Of a stretch of DNA of 6,687 nt, positions 1 through 5,399 are shown piece by piece (the stretch's first letter is position 1; every line of letters starts with the position of its first letter). The notes under the pieces were generated by a model. It made no database searches and was not told the DNA's origin. It worked only from the letters and a program-made list of their open reading frames with translations. Both the position numbers and the translations under genes were made by a program. The DNA is from Phycisphaera sp. (lineage in GTDB: Bacteria; Planctomycetota; Phycisphaerae; Phycisphaerales; Phycisphaeraceae): assembly GCA_029287335.1 (NCBI GenBank), contig JARFRI010000251.1, forward strand, positions 1 through 6,687, given 5' to 3'.

Positions 1-1244
1 GCACCAGCAAACAAACGGCGCCCCCTGATTGGTCGGCGTTGGATACGACCGCGTTCATGCAGATCGTGGAAACGCTCGCGGCACCGGAGATGGAAGGCCG
101 AGACGCGGGGACCAAGGGGATCGATCTGGCGCGGGATTATCTGGTCGAGCAGTTCAAGGCCACGGGCCTAGTGCCGGCGTTCATGATCGATGGCAAGCCC
201 AGCTACATCCAGCCGTTCACGCTGCGGATCGGTAAAGACGAAAACGACGAGGTGATCGAAGCGACGGTATACAACGTCGGCGGGTTGCTGCCGGGTGTCG
301 GCAACCTTAAAGACGAAGTGCTCGTCATCGGCGGGCACTACGACCACGTTGGCTACGGCCACATCGGCTCACGCGCGAAAGACCAGAAGGGCGAGCTGCA
401 CCCCGGTGCCGACGACAACGCATCCGGCACGGCCGGTGTAGTCTTACTCGCCGAATATTTTGTCGATCGTGCTGTTGAAGAAGTCGAACGAGAAGGTTTC
501 CATCCGACGACGCCCCGCCGAACGATCCTCTTCACCTGCTTCGCCGCCGAAGAGCGCGGGCTCATCGGCTCGCGCTACATGACACGCAACCCCGACCAGT
601 GGGCCTTCGATGCCAAGCAAATCAACGGCATGATTAACATGGACATGATCGGTCGGCTGCGCAACAACGAGCTCTACATCTTCACCGACGACACCGGCAA
701 GCAGTGGCGTGACTGGGTCAAGCGGGCCAATCAAAATGTCCGGCTTGATCTGAAGTGGGATGTGCGCCCGCCCGGGGGCAGCGACCACAGCCTGTTCATC
801 GCGGCGGGCATCCCGGCCGTGTTCTTTAATACCTGGCTGCACGAGGACTACCACGCGCCGGGCGACACCGCGGACAAGGTCAACGCGGCGGGCTCGATCG
901 CGGTGCTTCAAATCGTTGCCGGCTTAGCGGAACACGCCGCGACGACCGCCGATCGCATCACGTTTGTCGCGCCCAAGCCCAGCCCGAAGCCCTACTTGGG
1001 GGGCAAGCTGGCCGACATCGAGGTTGGCGTGCTGATCGAGGATGTGCTGGCCGATGGGCCGATTGACAAGGCCGGGGTGAAGAACGGCGACGTGCTGTTA
1101 TCGATCGTCGGCCAGGCGGTGAACAGTCCCGGGCAGGTGCGTGGCGCTCTAGCCAAGCTCAAGGCCGGCACCAACGTGAAGCTCGAAATCAAGCGCGGCG
1201 ACGAAACGCTTGAGCTGACCGTGCTGCTGGGGATTCGGTGGTAG
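1..1244 (+). CDS. M28 family zinc peptidase with C-terminal PDZ domain (5' partial)
   Basis: Predicted metallo-aminopeptidase or carboxypeptidase-like enzyme of the M28 family, probably exported. The frame is open to the window edge (first full codon at 3), so the true start and any signal peptide lie upstream; the TTG at 39 and ATG at 57 are probably internal, since the region matches the usual M28 N-terminal 'LAAPEMEGRDAGT' block. Numbering from the TTG at 39, the dizinc ligands are all visible: H100 in GGHYDHVG, D125 in GADDNASG, E171/E172 in FAAEERGLIGS (catalytic Glu plus ligand), D202 in NMDMIG and H272 in DYHAPGD. Residues about 318-400 form a PDZ domain (ADGPIDKAGVKNGDVLLSI), which in secreted peptidases usually aids substrate or partner binding. 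The active site is intact, so an active enzyme is expected; the substrate cannot be told. It ends with TAG and is followed by a strong hairpin. Family assignment is firm; cellular role is inference. Confidence 0.93.
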   Translation, partial: TSKQTAPPDWSALDTTAFMQIVETLAAPEMEGRDAGTKGIDLARDYLVEQFKATGLVPAFMIDGKPSYIQPFTLRIGKDENDEVIEATVYNVGGLLPGVGNLKDEVLVIGGHYDHVGYGHIGSRAKDQKGELHPGADDNASGTAGVVLLAEYFVDRAVEEVEREGFHPTTPRRTILFTCFAAEERGLIGSRYMTRNPDQWAFDAKQINGMINMDMIGRLRNNELYIFTDDTGKQWRDWVKRANQNVRLDLKWDVRPPGGSDHSLFIAAGIPAVFFNTWLHEDYHAPGDTADKVNAAGSIAVLQIVAGLAEHAATTADRITFVAPKPSPKPYLGGKLADIEVGVLIEDVLADGPIDKAGVKNGDVLLSIVGQAVNSPGQVRGALAKLKAGTNVKLEIKRGDETLELTVLLGIRW

Positions 1245-1252
1245 GGGCCGAC

Positions 1253-1298
1253 GTTTAGCGGGCGACGCGCAGCGTCCCTTGCGCGTCGCCCGCTAAAC
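1253..1298. repeat. Perfect 19-bp inverted repeat (hairpin) after the peptidase gene
   Basis: Left arm 1253-1271 (GTTTAGCGGGCGACGCGCA) and right arm 1280-1298 are exact reverse complements, with an 8-nt loop GCGTCCCT. It begins 9 nt after the M28 stop codon. Neither side carries a T-run, so it is not a classical intrinsic terminator, although such a stable hairpin could still end transcription or protect the 3' end of the mRNA. Length, perfection and symmetry also suit a REP-like dispersed palindrome. Which of these it is cannot be decided from one copy. Confidence 0.8.
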
Positions 1299-1325
1299 AG
1301 TGATGAATGCATTGCCTTGGTTCGC

Positions 1326-1343
1326 CACCGACGCGTATCGGTG
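1326..1343. promoter_or_regulatory. Short inverted repeat upstream of the chelatase gene, operator-like
   Basis: CACCGA (1326-1331) and TCGGTG (1338-1343) form a perfect 6-bp dyad with a 6-nt centre. It sits directly upstream of the possible -10 box at 1346-1351 and the cbiX start. Position and symmetry suit a repressor site or a small hairpin, but a 6-bp dyad is common by chance in GC-rich DNA. Confidence 0.3.
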
Positions 1344-1345
1344 CC

Positions 1346-1351
1346 TAAGAT
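1346..1351 (+). promoter_or_regulatory. Possible -10 box for a leaderless cbiX transcript
   Basis: TAAGAT fits the TANNNT pattern of an extended bacterial -10 element. Its last base is 6 nt before the ATG at 1358, which would put the transcription start on that ATG and make the mRNA leaderless. No convincing -35 box was seen, so this rests on one hexamer and its spacing. Confidence 0.25.
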
Positions 1352-1903
1352 ATGCCCATGAGCACACCCACCAAAACCGGCGTCATCATCTGCGATCACG
1401 GCAGCCGACGAGCCCAGTCCAATGAAAGCCTTGAAGAAGTCGCCAAGCTCTTCGCGGCCCGCTTTTCCGACAACTGCGACATCGTCGAGCCGGCCCACAT
1501 GGAGCTGGCGATGCCTGACATCGCCGCGGCGTATGCCGCGTGTGTCCAGCGCGGGGCCAAGCACATCGTGGTCCTGCCGTTTTTCCTCGCCCACGGCAAG
1601 CACTTCATGCGCGACATCCCCAGCCTGACCAGCCAGGCGGCCGCGGATTTCCCCGGCACGACGTACCAGATCGCTGAGCCGTTGGGCATCGACAACCTGA
1701 TCCTTGACCTGCTGAAGAAACGCCTGGATGCGAACGACCAGCCGATCCTCGCCAGCGGTGAGGACGATCCGCGTCTCAAAGACACGCCCGCGACCGACAA
1801 GCGGATCCAGTGCAACACCTGCCCGTTTGAGCTGAATAAAGACACCGGCGTGGTCAGCATCAAAGCCGGCAGCGGCGTCGTGGCCGGCGGGGTTCGGTAC
1901 TAG
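1352..1903 (+). CDS. cbiX: CbiX/SirB-type sirohydrochlorin chelatase, short form with a CxxC tail
   Basis: Predicted type II chelatase that inserts Co2+ (or Fe2+) into sirohydrochlorin in the cytoplasm, for cobalamin or siroheme synthesis. The 183-residue protein has one chelatase domain at about 9-125: DHGSRRAQSN with metal-binding H16, the HMELAMPDI segment with E51, and LPFFLAHGKHFMRDIP with the second metal-binding H84. Short CbiX proteins are usually about 120-140 residues, so residues 130-183 are an extension. It holds QCNTCPFEL (C154, C157), which recalls the MxCxxC metal or Fe-S motif described at the C-terminus of long Bacillus CbiX, but here only two Cys are present. ATGs at 1352 and 1358 are both possible; AAGA at 1347-1350 spaces better to 1358. 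The neighbours are not tetrapyrrole genes, so metal choice (cobalt, iron or nickel) is open. Family firm, metal uncertain. Confidence 0.87.
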   Translation: MPMSTPTKTGVIICDHGSRRAQSNESLEEVAKLFAARFSDNCDIVEPAHMELAMPDIAAAYAACVQRGAKHIVVLPFFLAHGKHFMRDIPSLTSQAAADFPGTTYQIAEPLGIDNLILDLLKKRLDANDQPILASGEDDPRLKDTPATDKRIQCNTCPFELNKDTGVVSIKAGSGVVAGGVRY

Positions 1904-1908
1904 CGTCT

Positions 1909-2015
1909 CTCCAAAGCTCCAGGCGGAAGCCAGGAGCAGCCGGTTACAAATCGCTCTTTCACGTTGCCCAAGCCCGTTCATCCCTGCTCCGTTGCGATCG
2001 CCTGGAGCTTTGGAG
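1909..2015. repeat. 107-bp nested palindrome between convergent genes
   Basis: Outer arms 1909-1925 (CTCCAAAGCTCCAGGCG) and 1999-2015 are exact 17-bp reverse complements. Inside, GGAGCAG (1933-1939) pairs exactly with CTGCTCC (1984-1990), leaving a central loop of about 44 nt. The element fills almost the entire gap between the cbiX stop (1903) and the stop of the acidic membrane protein gene (2029, opposite strand). There is no T-run on either side. It could be a bidirectional transcript end, a structured RNA, or a small mobile palindromic element; no exact target duplication touches its ends. Confidence 0.75.
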
Positions 2016-2028
2016 TCAACCGGAGACT

Positions 2029-2538
2029 TCAGCGCGTCTCGTCGTCTTCTTCGTCACCGTCCCAATCCTCGTCGTCCTCTTCATCTTCATCAAAATCCTC
2101 GTCATCGTCGTCGGCTTCTTGATAGGGCTTGTCTGAGAAGAGCCCGAAGGGGTCGCGGTCTTCTTCTTCGTCGTGTGACCCCATCCCACCGGGGTTGGCT
2201 GAGGGCCCAAGGTCATCGTCGTCATCGGGTTCTTCATCGTCCAGTTCCTCTTCTTCGTCGCGGCGGAACAGTTCGTCTTCTTCCGTGAGCTTGTCGTGAT
2301 CGACATAACGCTCGCTGCTGGCCTGCCAGGCATCGACCCGGTCGGCGGACTGCCCGGCTCGGCGCGCGGCGCGGTCCTCATCGATGGCCTTGAGTTGGCG
2401 TTGCTTCCACCGCCGAAGCAGGAACATCACCACGAAGAACATCACTGTCAACAGCGTGACTAGCACGATCATCGACAGGTTCCACCATCCCTTGGCCAAG
2501 GCCTCATCGCGGTCGAGTTCTGCAAGCAGCCAGATCAT
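2029..2538 (-). CDS. Single-pass membrane protein with highly acidic C-terminal tail
   Basis: I do not recognise a named family. The 169-residue product has a short N-terminal segment, one strong transmembrane helix at about 20-41 (LSMIVLVTLLTVMFFVVMFL), then a basic patch RRWKQRQ that by the positive-inside rule puts the C-terminus in the cytoplasm. From residue 86 to the end 48 of 84 residues are Asp or Glu, in runs such as PDDDDDL and EDEEDDEDWD, broken by a Gly/Pro/Ser linker near 111-121. Such a tail is likely disordered and could bind cations or basic proteins; that is inference. The helix followed by a basic stop-transfer patch supports a real gene, but the low-complexity tail could inflate coding scores. 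There is no clear Shine-Dalgarno; a TAAACT box lies 6 nt before the ATG. It converges with cbiX and diverges from the lipoprotein gene. Confidence 0.68.
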   Translation of the reverse strand: MIWLLAELDRDEALAKGWWNLSMIVLVTLLTVMFFVVMFLLRRWKQRQLKAIDEDRAARRAGQSADRVDAWQASSERYVDHDKLTEEDELFRRDEEEELDDEEPDDDDDLGPSANPGGMGSHDEEEDRDPFGLFSDKPYQEADDDDEDFDEDEEDDEDWDGDEEDDETR

Positions 2539-2544
2539 CCCGAG

Positions 2545-2550
2545 AGTTTA
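2545..2550 (-). promoter_or_regulatory. Possible -10 box for the acidic membrane protein gene
   Basis: On the minus strand this reads TAAACT, a TANNNT match ending 6 nt before the ATG at 2538, so transcription would begin at or next to the start codon. No good -35 box is visible. The same hexamer occurs on the plus strand at 2605-2610, facing the lipoprotein gene. Confidence 0.25.
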
Positions 2551-2604
2551 CCGCCGATAGGAGAATCCACCGCGATTTCCTGCTTCCGAAAACCGATCGC
2601 CCGT

Positions 2605-2610
2605 TAAACT
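2605..2610 (+). promoter_or_regulatory. Possible -10 box for the lipoprotein gene
   Basis: TAAACT lies 65 nt upstream of the lipoprotein ATG and is followed by an operator-like palindrome at 2623-2637. The -35 region is not convincing. It mirrors the TAAACT facing the opposite way at 2545-2550, as expected if this 137-bp gap holds divergent promoters. Confidence 0.25.
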
Positions 2611-2622
2611 GATCTTTCTTGT

Positions 2623-2637
2623 GGCCGAGCCTCGGCC
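2623..2637. promoter_or_regulatory. Palindrome in the lipoprotein leader, operator-like
   Basis: GGCCGAG and CTCGGCC are exact 7-bp half-sites flanking a single C at 2630. The spacing is too tight for a full hairpin, so a protein-binding dyad is the more natural reading. It lies between the possible -10 (2605-2610) and the ribosome binding site, a place where a bound protein could block transcription. A GTTTT/AAAAC dyad follows at 2642-2654. Confidence 0.3.
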
Positions 2638-2663
2638 GACCGTTTTCTAAAAACACCCCCTTC

Positions 2664-2669
2664 GGAGGA
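2664..2669 (+). promoter_or_regulatory. Shine-Dalgarno of the lipoprotein gene, fixes its start
   Basis: GGAGGA ends 6 nt before the ATG at 2676. It is the strongest ribosome binding site in the window and decides against the in-frame upstream TTG at 2619, which has no such site and would push the signal peptide inward. Confidence 0.8.
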
Positions 2670-2675
2670 TTCGCC

Positions 2676-3224
2676 ATGACACGATCTGCAATCAAACACG
2701 CTGCTTTAATCTTGGCAGCCTGCCTGCTCCTGACCGGCTGCATCCCGGTCAAGAACGTCGAGAAGGCCTGGAAAGACGCCAAGGCCGACGACGCCCTCGT
2801 CGGCACATGGGTCGACAAGAACGACGGCGACGGCATGGTCGGCTTCGTCCAGACCGACAAGGGCTTCCTCGTCACCTCCGGCACCTCCGGGCTCGAAGGC
2901 GGCTGCCGATCCATCACCACCAACGGCCACAAGTACATCATCATCGCCAAGTTCCGCGCCGCCATCCTCGGCTTCGACAACGTCGATGATGACACCAAGG
3001 ACGCCACGCTGCTGCGCTACACCGTCGAGGACGACGCCCTGACTCTCTACACCTACAACCAGGAAAAGATCACCGCCGCGGTCAAAGACAAAAAGGTCCC
3101 TGGCAAGATCGACGAAAACGACAGCGCATCACTGAACGAACTCGATGCCCAAACGATCAAGTGGCTCGGCGAGATCGGTGGCGAGAAAGACGGCTGGGAC
3201 GAACAGAACTACAAGCGGAAGTAA
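2676..3224 (+). CDS. Small predicted lipoprotein, function unknown
   Basis: The start at 2676 is chosen because GGAGGA lies just upstream and because it puts the signal peptide at the very N-terminus. The 182-residue product starts MTRSAIKHAALILAACLLLT with a lipobox LLTGC, giving a lipid-modified Cys at residue 22. The mature part has no other membrane segment. It begins with a charged helix-like stretch (KNVEKAWKDAKADD), then LVGTWVDKNDGDG, a GxW pattern like the first strand of lipocalin-type beta-barrels, and continues with alternating hydrophobic segments (HKYIIIAKF, DALTLYTYN) that suggest beta structure. The C-terminus is Lys/Glu/Asp-rich. No catalytic motif is visible. The lipocalin-like reading is inference only. 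It is likely transcribed alone: the downstream gene is 358 nt away, beyond a terminator. Confidence 0.85.
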   Translation: MTRSAIKHAALILAACLLLTGCIPVKNVEKAWKDAKADDALVGTWVDKNDGDGMVGFVQTDKGFLVTSGTSGLEGGCRSITTNGHKYIIIAKFRAAILGFDNVDDDTKDATLLRYTVEDDALTLYTYNQEKITAAVKDKKVPGKIDENDSASLNELDAQTIKWLGEIGGEKDGWDEQNYKRK

Positions 3225-3252
3225 CGTAGCTTTGTGGGCTGCTGACTTTCCG

Positions 3253-3310
3253 TCTTGGCTCGGGCTCCTTCTCCCTCTTAGGGAGAAGGCGGGGGATGAG
3301 GGTCGGGCGT
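3253..3310 (+). repeat. Dispersed-type hairpin repeat, copy 1
   Basis: This copy opens with TCTTGGCTC and holds a perfect 10-bp hairpin, CCTTCTCCCT (3267-3276) with AGGGAGAAGG (3280-3289) around a CTT loop, followed by GATGAGGGTC. The same order of blocks recurs in reverse orientation at 3361-3411. The CTCCCTCT/AGGGAGAGG plus GGGTGAGGGTC layout resembles a repeat seen scattered between genes in many GC-rich bacteria. It starts about 28 nt after the lipoprotein stop. Confidence 0.7.
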
Positions 3311-3324
3311 GTAACAAACCACGG

Positions 3325-3342
3325 CGTGTTAAGCGTGTTAAG
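3325..3342 (+). repeat. 9-bp tandem repeat CGTGTTAAG x2
   Basis: CGTGTTAAG occurs twice without a gap (3325-3333 and 3334-3342), in the AT-richer spacer between the two inverted hairpin repeats. It might be a duplication made during insertion of the repeats or just chance slippage. Confidence 0.5.
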
Positions 3343-3360
3343 TATTTCATTGTGAATTGA

Positions 3361-3411
3361 ACGCTGGACCCTCACCCCAATCCTCTCCCTAAGAGGGAGA
3401 GGGAGCCAAGA
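3361..3411 (-). repeat. Dispersed-type hairpin repeat, copy 2, inverted
   Basis: Read on the minus strand it starts TCTTGGCTCCCTCT, contains a perfect 9-bp hairpin (3382-3390 with 3394-3402, AAG loop) and ends GGGTGAGGGTCCAGCGT. It matches copy 1 in order and in most bases, with a short gap and a few changes, notably the compensatory change that turns the TTCTC/GAGAA part of the stem into CTC/GAG. The two copies face each other across about 50 nt, giving a paired, BIME-like arrangement. Confidence 0.7.
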
Positions 3412-3446
3412 CAGCAACGCAATGATCTGAGGGATCAACCATATCT

Positions 3447-3480
3447 AACGCCGGCATTTCGCCGTCGGCGTTTTTTCTTT
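3447..3480 (+). terminator. Intrinsic terminator, plus strand
   Basis: AACGCCG (3447-3453) pairs exactly with CGGCGTT (3466-3472), with one G-T and one C-G pair further in, and the stem runs straight into TTTTTTCTTT. This is the clearest Rho-independent terminator in the window. It would end transcripts from the lipoprotein gene after they pass through the repeat pair, and separates that gene from the protease gene at 3583. Confidence 0.8.
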
Positions 3481-3582
3481 GACCGATAAACCATTGCCTT
3501 GGATAGCAGGGGGCGTGCCCGTTGGCGAGCAATCCATTAGAGTCCTTGGCTGGATCACTGATCTTGCCGAAGAAACCTTCAC

Positions 3583-4587
3583 GTGAGTACCGATTCACCC
3601 AACCCAACGCCACCGATGCCTAGCGGGCCCGACTCGCTGTTGGCTCGGCTTGATGCATGGATGGCCGAGAACCCCTGGCACCCGCGCGCCACGCCCTTCT
3701 TCGTCTACATGATCGGCTTACTGGCGGGCCAGCTCGTCTACGCCGGGGCCTTTGGCATGCCCGAGCTGCCCGGGCTCATCCCGCTCATCTACACGCTACA
3801 GGTCGGCGTCGTCGCCTACCTGCTCTGGCGGTACCGGCAACTGCTGCCCGAGCTGAACATCAAGTTCCACTGGCTGGCGGTGCCCACCGGCGTCGGGCTC
3901 TGCTTCGCATGGGTCTACCTCGGCTACGCATCCAACTGGCTGGCAAACCAAGCCGTTGGGCTTCCGGGGGTCGGCGACATCGTGGCCTGGCTCGTGCCAA
4001 CCCACGACCAACTGCCCGGCAACACGTCCGACAGCCACACCATCAACGACAACAAAGACGCGCTGGGCGAGGCCTGGTATTGGTCGACGATGTCGCTGCG
4101 CCTGCTGGGCATGTCGATCGTCGTGCCGTTGTTCGAAGAGCTGTGGGTGCGCTCGGCGGTGCTGCGCGGGGCCTTTGCCGCGGGCAGGACGAAGATCGCC
4201 GCGATCCAGCTCGCCTCGGACCTGCCGATTATCGGCGAATGGGTCAGCGAAACCCAGGCCGGCAAAAACGCCGCCCAGCAGCCCGCCATGTTCACGGTGC
4301 AACTCAAGGAAACCGCGGTGGGCCGGATCAGCCTGTTCGCGGTTTGCTTCTCGACGCTGGTCTTCATGCTCGCCCACGCCCGGCGGGACTACGCCGGCTG
4401 CATCGCCTGCGGCGTGGTGTGGTGCCTGCTGGTGTGGTGGACGAATAAGCCCAAGCAGGGCGAGACCTGGTCCGACCAACCCGCCGGCGGTCGCTACGGC
4501 TTAGGCCCGATCGTCTGGTCCCACGGCATCACCAACGCGGCGCTCTGGTACTGGACGATCTATACAAACGACTGGCAGTTTCTTTGA
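3583..4587 (+). CDS. CPBP/CAAX-protease-related intramembrane protease, PEP-CTERM-associated type
   Basis: Predicted multi-pass inner-membrane protease of the CPBP (Abi/CAAX) family. All three core motifs are visible in the 334-residue product: EExxxR at E185-E186...R190 (FEELWVR), FxxxH at F261-H265 (FMLAH) and HxxxN at H314-N318 (HGITN). Hydrophobic segments lie near 38-58, 63-83, 95-117, 170-186, 248-266, 269-287 and 308-327. Residues 125-160 and 195-248 are polar loops, so it is longer than minimal CPBP domains. The sequence best recalls the 'CAAX prenyl protease-related' group reported from genomes with exosortase and PEP-CTERM proteins; a PEP-CTERM protein does lie about 2 kb away. Its substrate is unknown. 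The GTG at 3583 has a weak GAAG at 3569-3572; the ATG at 3616 is an alternative with no Shine-Dalgarno. Only 26 bp separate it from the convergent prepilin gene, with no clear terminator. Confidence 0.87.
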   Translation: MSTDSPNPTPPMPSGPDSLLARLDAWMAENPWHPRATPFFVYMIGLLAGQLVYAGAFGMPELPGLIPLIYTLQVGVVAYLLWRYRQLLPELNIKFHWLAVPTGVGLCFAWVYLGYASNWLANQAVGLPGVGDIVAWLVPTHDQLPGNTSDSHTINDNKDALGEAWYWSTMSLRLLGMSIVVPLFEELWVRSAVLRGAFAAGRTKIAAIQLASDLPIIGEWVSETQAGKNAAQQPAMFTVQLKETAVGRISLFAVCFSTLVFMLAHARRDYAGCIACGVVWCLLVWWTNKPKQGETWSDQPAGGRYGLGPIVWSHGITNAALWYWTIYTNDWQFL

Positions 4588-4613
4588 GCTGAAAAGAACG
4601 TGCGGCGACGCAT

Positions 4614-5384
4614 TTACGGCGCGTCGAAGTCCCAAATCAATTCTTGGCGGGGATCGGGCTCTTCGAACCATGCGTCGTGTTCGATACCGCTGACGGTAAT
4701 AGCTTGCGTCTCTTGCGACACCGCTTCGACGTGCCCGTCTGCAAAAGCGACGTTCGTTGCGCCGCTGTGCCGACCGTAGGCAACTTCTTCATCGCCGTGG
4801 AAACGCGTGTTGAACCCGGAGTTGATCGCGAGGCCGATGTCTCTCGACAAGCCATCAAAATAAGTCACTGTTTCAGTCGGTTTTCTGAGTATGGATAACT
4901 TATGGAACTTAAAGCTACCTCCACTAAGGTCTCCGAAGTTCTCGTTCATCTTGATGGTTCGGCTGCCGTTGCCGCCGGTGGTGCCGGTGTCCTCGCCGAA
5001 GTCGGTATAGACGGGGTCCTGCTTATATTCGTTGTAGTTTCTTTCAGAGGCACTGCTGTAGTCTTGGCTGACTTGACTTAAATATTCGTCCAGTGCATTG
5101 AACCAAAGCACCTCCACCTTTCTGGCGTCGCCTAGGTCACTGTCTTGAAAAGGCTGTGGGAACTCATCTTTGTTCTCATCGATATACATCTGATTCGCCA
5201 AGCCAAGCGTCTTGTTATTACTTGCGCATTGAATCGCCTTGGCTGATCTCCGTGCCGCACCAAGCGCCGGCAGCAGGATCGCGATGAGAAGCGCGATGAT
5301 GGAGATAACGACAAGAAGCTCGATGAGCGTGAAGCCGCGATGTTTATTGCAAACTTGAGTTGTGTTGAGCGGCCGTGTCATCAT
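4614..5384 (-). CDS. Prepilin-type protein with H-X9-DG domain (second gene of pair)
   Basis: A class III signal peptide is clear: residues 1-17 end in KHRG, then [20 protein letters not shown] with Glu at mature position 5 (E22), so prepilin peptidase would cut after G17 and methylate F18. The hydrophobic helix would anchor the protein or build a pseudopilus. Residues 206-217 (H206, D216, G217; [14 protein letters not shown]) match the H-X9-DG motif seen in prepilin-like proteins of planctomycetes and relatives. The middle part is polar and Gly/Asn-rich, typical of exported proteins. Length 256 residues. The start is supported by GAGG at 5389-5392; ATG at 5381 is an equally good start with better spacing. 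It lies 15 bp after the upstream prepilin gene and is probably cotranscribed. Large copy numbers of such genes are known in planctomycetes; the exact function is unknown. Confidence 0.92.
   Translation of the reverse strand: MMTRPLNTTQVCNKHRGFTLIELLVVISIIALLIAILLPALGAARRSAKAIQCASNNKTLGLANQMYIDENKDEFPQPFQDSDLGDARKVEVLWFNALDEYLSQVSQDYSSASERNYNEYKQDPVYTDFGEDTGTTGGNGSRTIKMNENFGDLSGGSFKFHKLSILRKPTETVTYFDGLSRDIGLAINSGFNTRFHGDEEVAYGRHSGATNVAFADGHVEAVSQETQAITVSGIEHDAWFEEPDPRQELIWDFDAP
5254..5340 (-). repeat. Segment shared with the neighbouring prepilin gene (copy A)
   Basis: These 87 nt, coding for the prepilin cleavage site and N-terminal helix, align without gaps to 6265-6351 with about 77 identical positions by eye. 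Outside this block the two genes show little similarity. This suits shared ancestry with strong selection on the helix, or local gene conversion. Confidence 0.7.
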
Positions 5385-5388
5385 CGTG

Positions 5389-5392
5389 CCTC
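5389..5392 (-). promoter_or_regulatory. Shine-Dalgarno of the second prepilin gene
   Basis: On the minus strand GAGG lies 4 nt before the ATG at 5384 and 7 nt before the ATG at 5381. The spacing slightly favours the second ATG, which would shorten the protein by one Met. Confidence 0.55.
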
Positions 5393-5399
5393 GATTAAC

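Noticed and set aside
992..1981. Long minus-strand open frame of 329 codons over the peptidase end and cbiX
   Set aside because: It is antisense to two genes with clear conserved motifs, has the Arg/Ala-rich makeup of a GC-rich shadow frame, and crosses the hairpin at 1253-1298.
1903..2040. GCGTCTC at 1903-1909 and 2034-2040 as a target-site duplication around the palindrome
   Set aside because: The right copy lies 18 nt outside the palindrome arm and the left one overlaps the arm, so the geometry does not fit an insertion.
1992..2288. Arg-rich plus-strand frame opposite the acidic protein
   Set aside because: It is the mirror of the Asp/Glu codon runs on the minus strand; the minus frame has a helix and stop-transfer patch, this one has nothing recognisable.
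2619..2675. Upstream in-frame TTG start for the lipoprotein
   Set aside because: It would add 19 residues before the signal peptide and ignore the strong GGAGGA at 2664-2669.
1310..3502. CATTGCCTTGG found both at 1310-1320 and 3492-3502, each upstream of a gene
   Set aside because: An 11-base match is expected several times by chance in a window of this size, and the distances to the genes differ (about 30 and 80 nt).
3481..3582. Promoter for the protease gene
   Set aside because: TTGGCG at 3522 and TAGAGT at 3538 are only 10 nt apart, too close for a -35/-10 pair, and no better pair was seen.
3796..4479. Minus-strand open frame of 227 codons inside the protease gene
   Set aside because: The plus frame has complete CPBP motifs and membrane helices; the antisense product has neither recognisable motifs nor a plausible start context.
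4588..4613. Possible shared terminator between the convergent protease and prepilin genes
   Set aside because: Only a 4-bp TGCG/CGCA stem next to a mixed T/C run is present, too weak to call.
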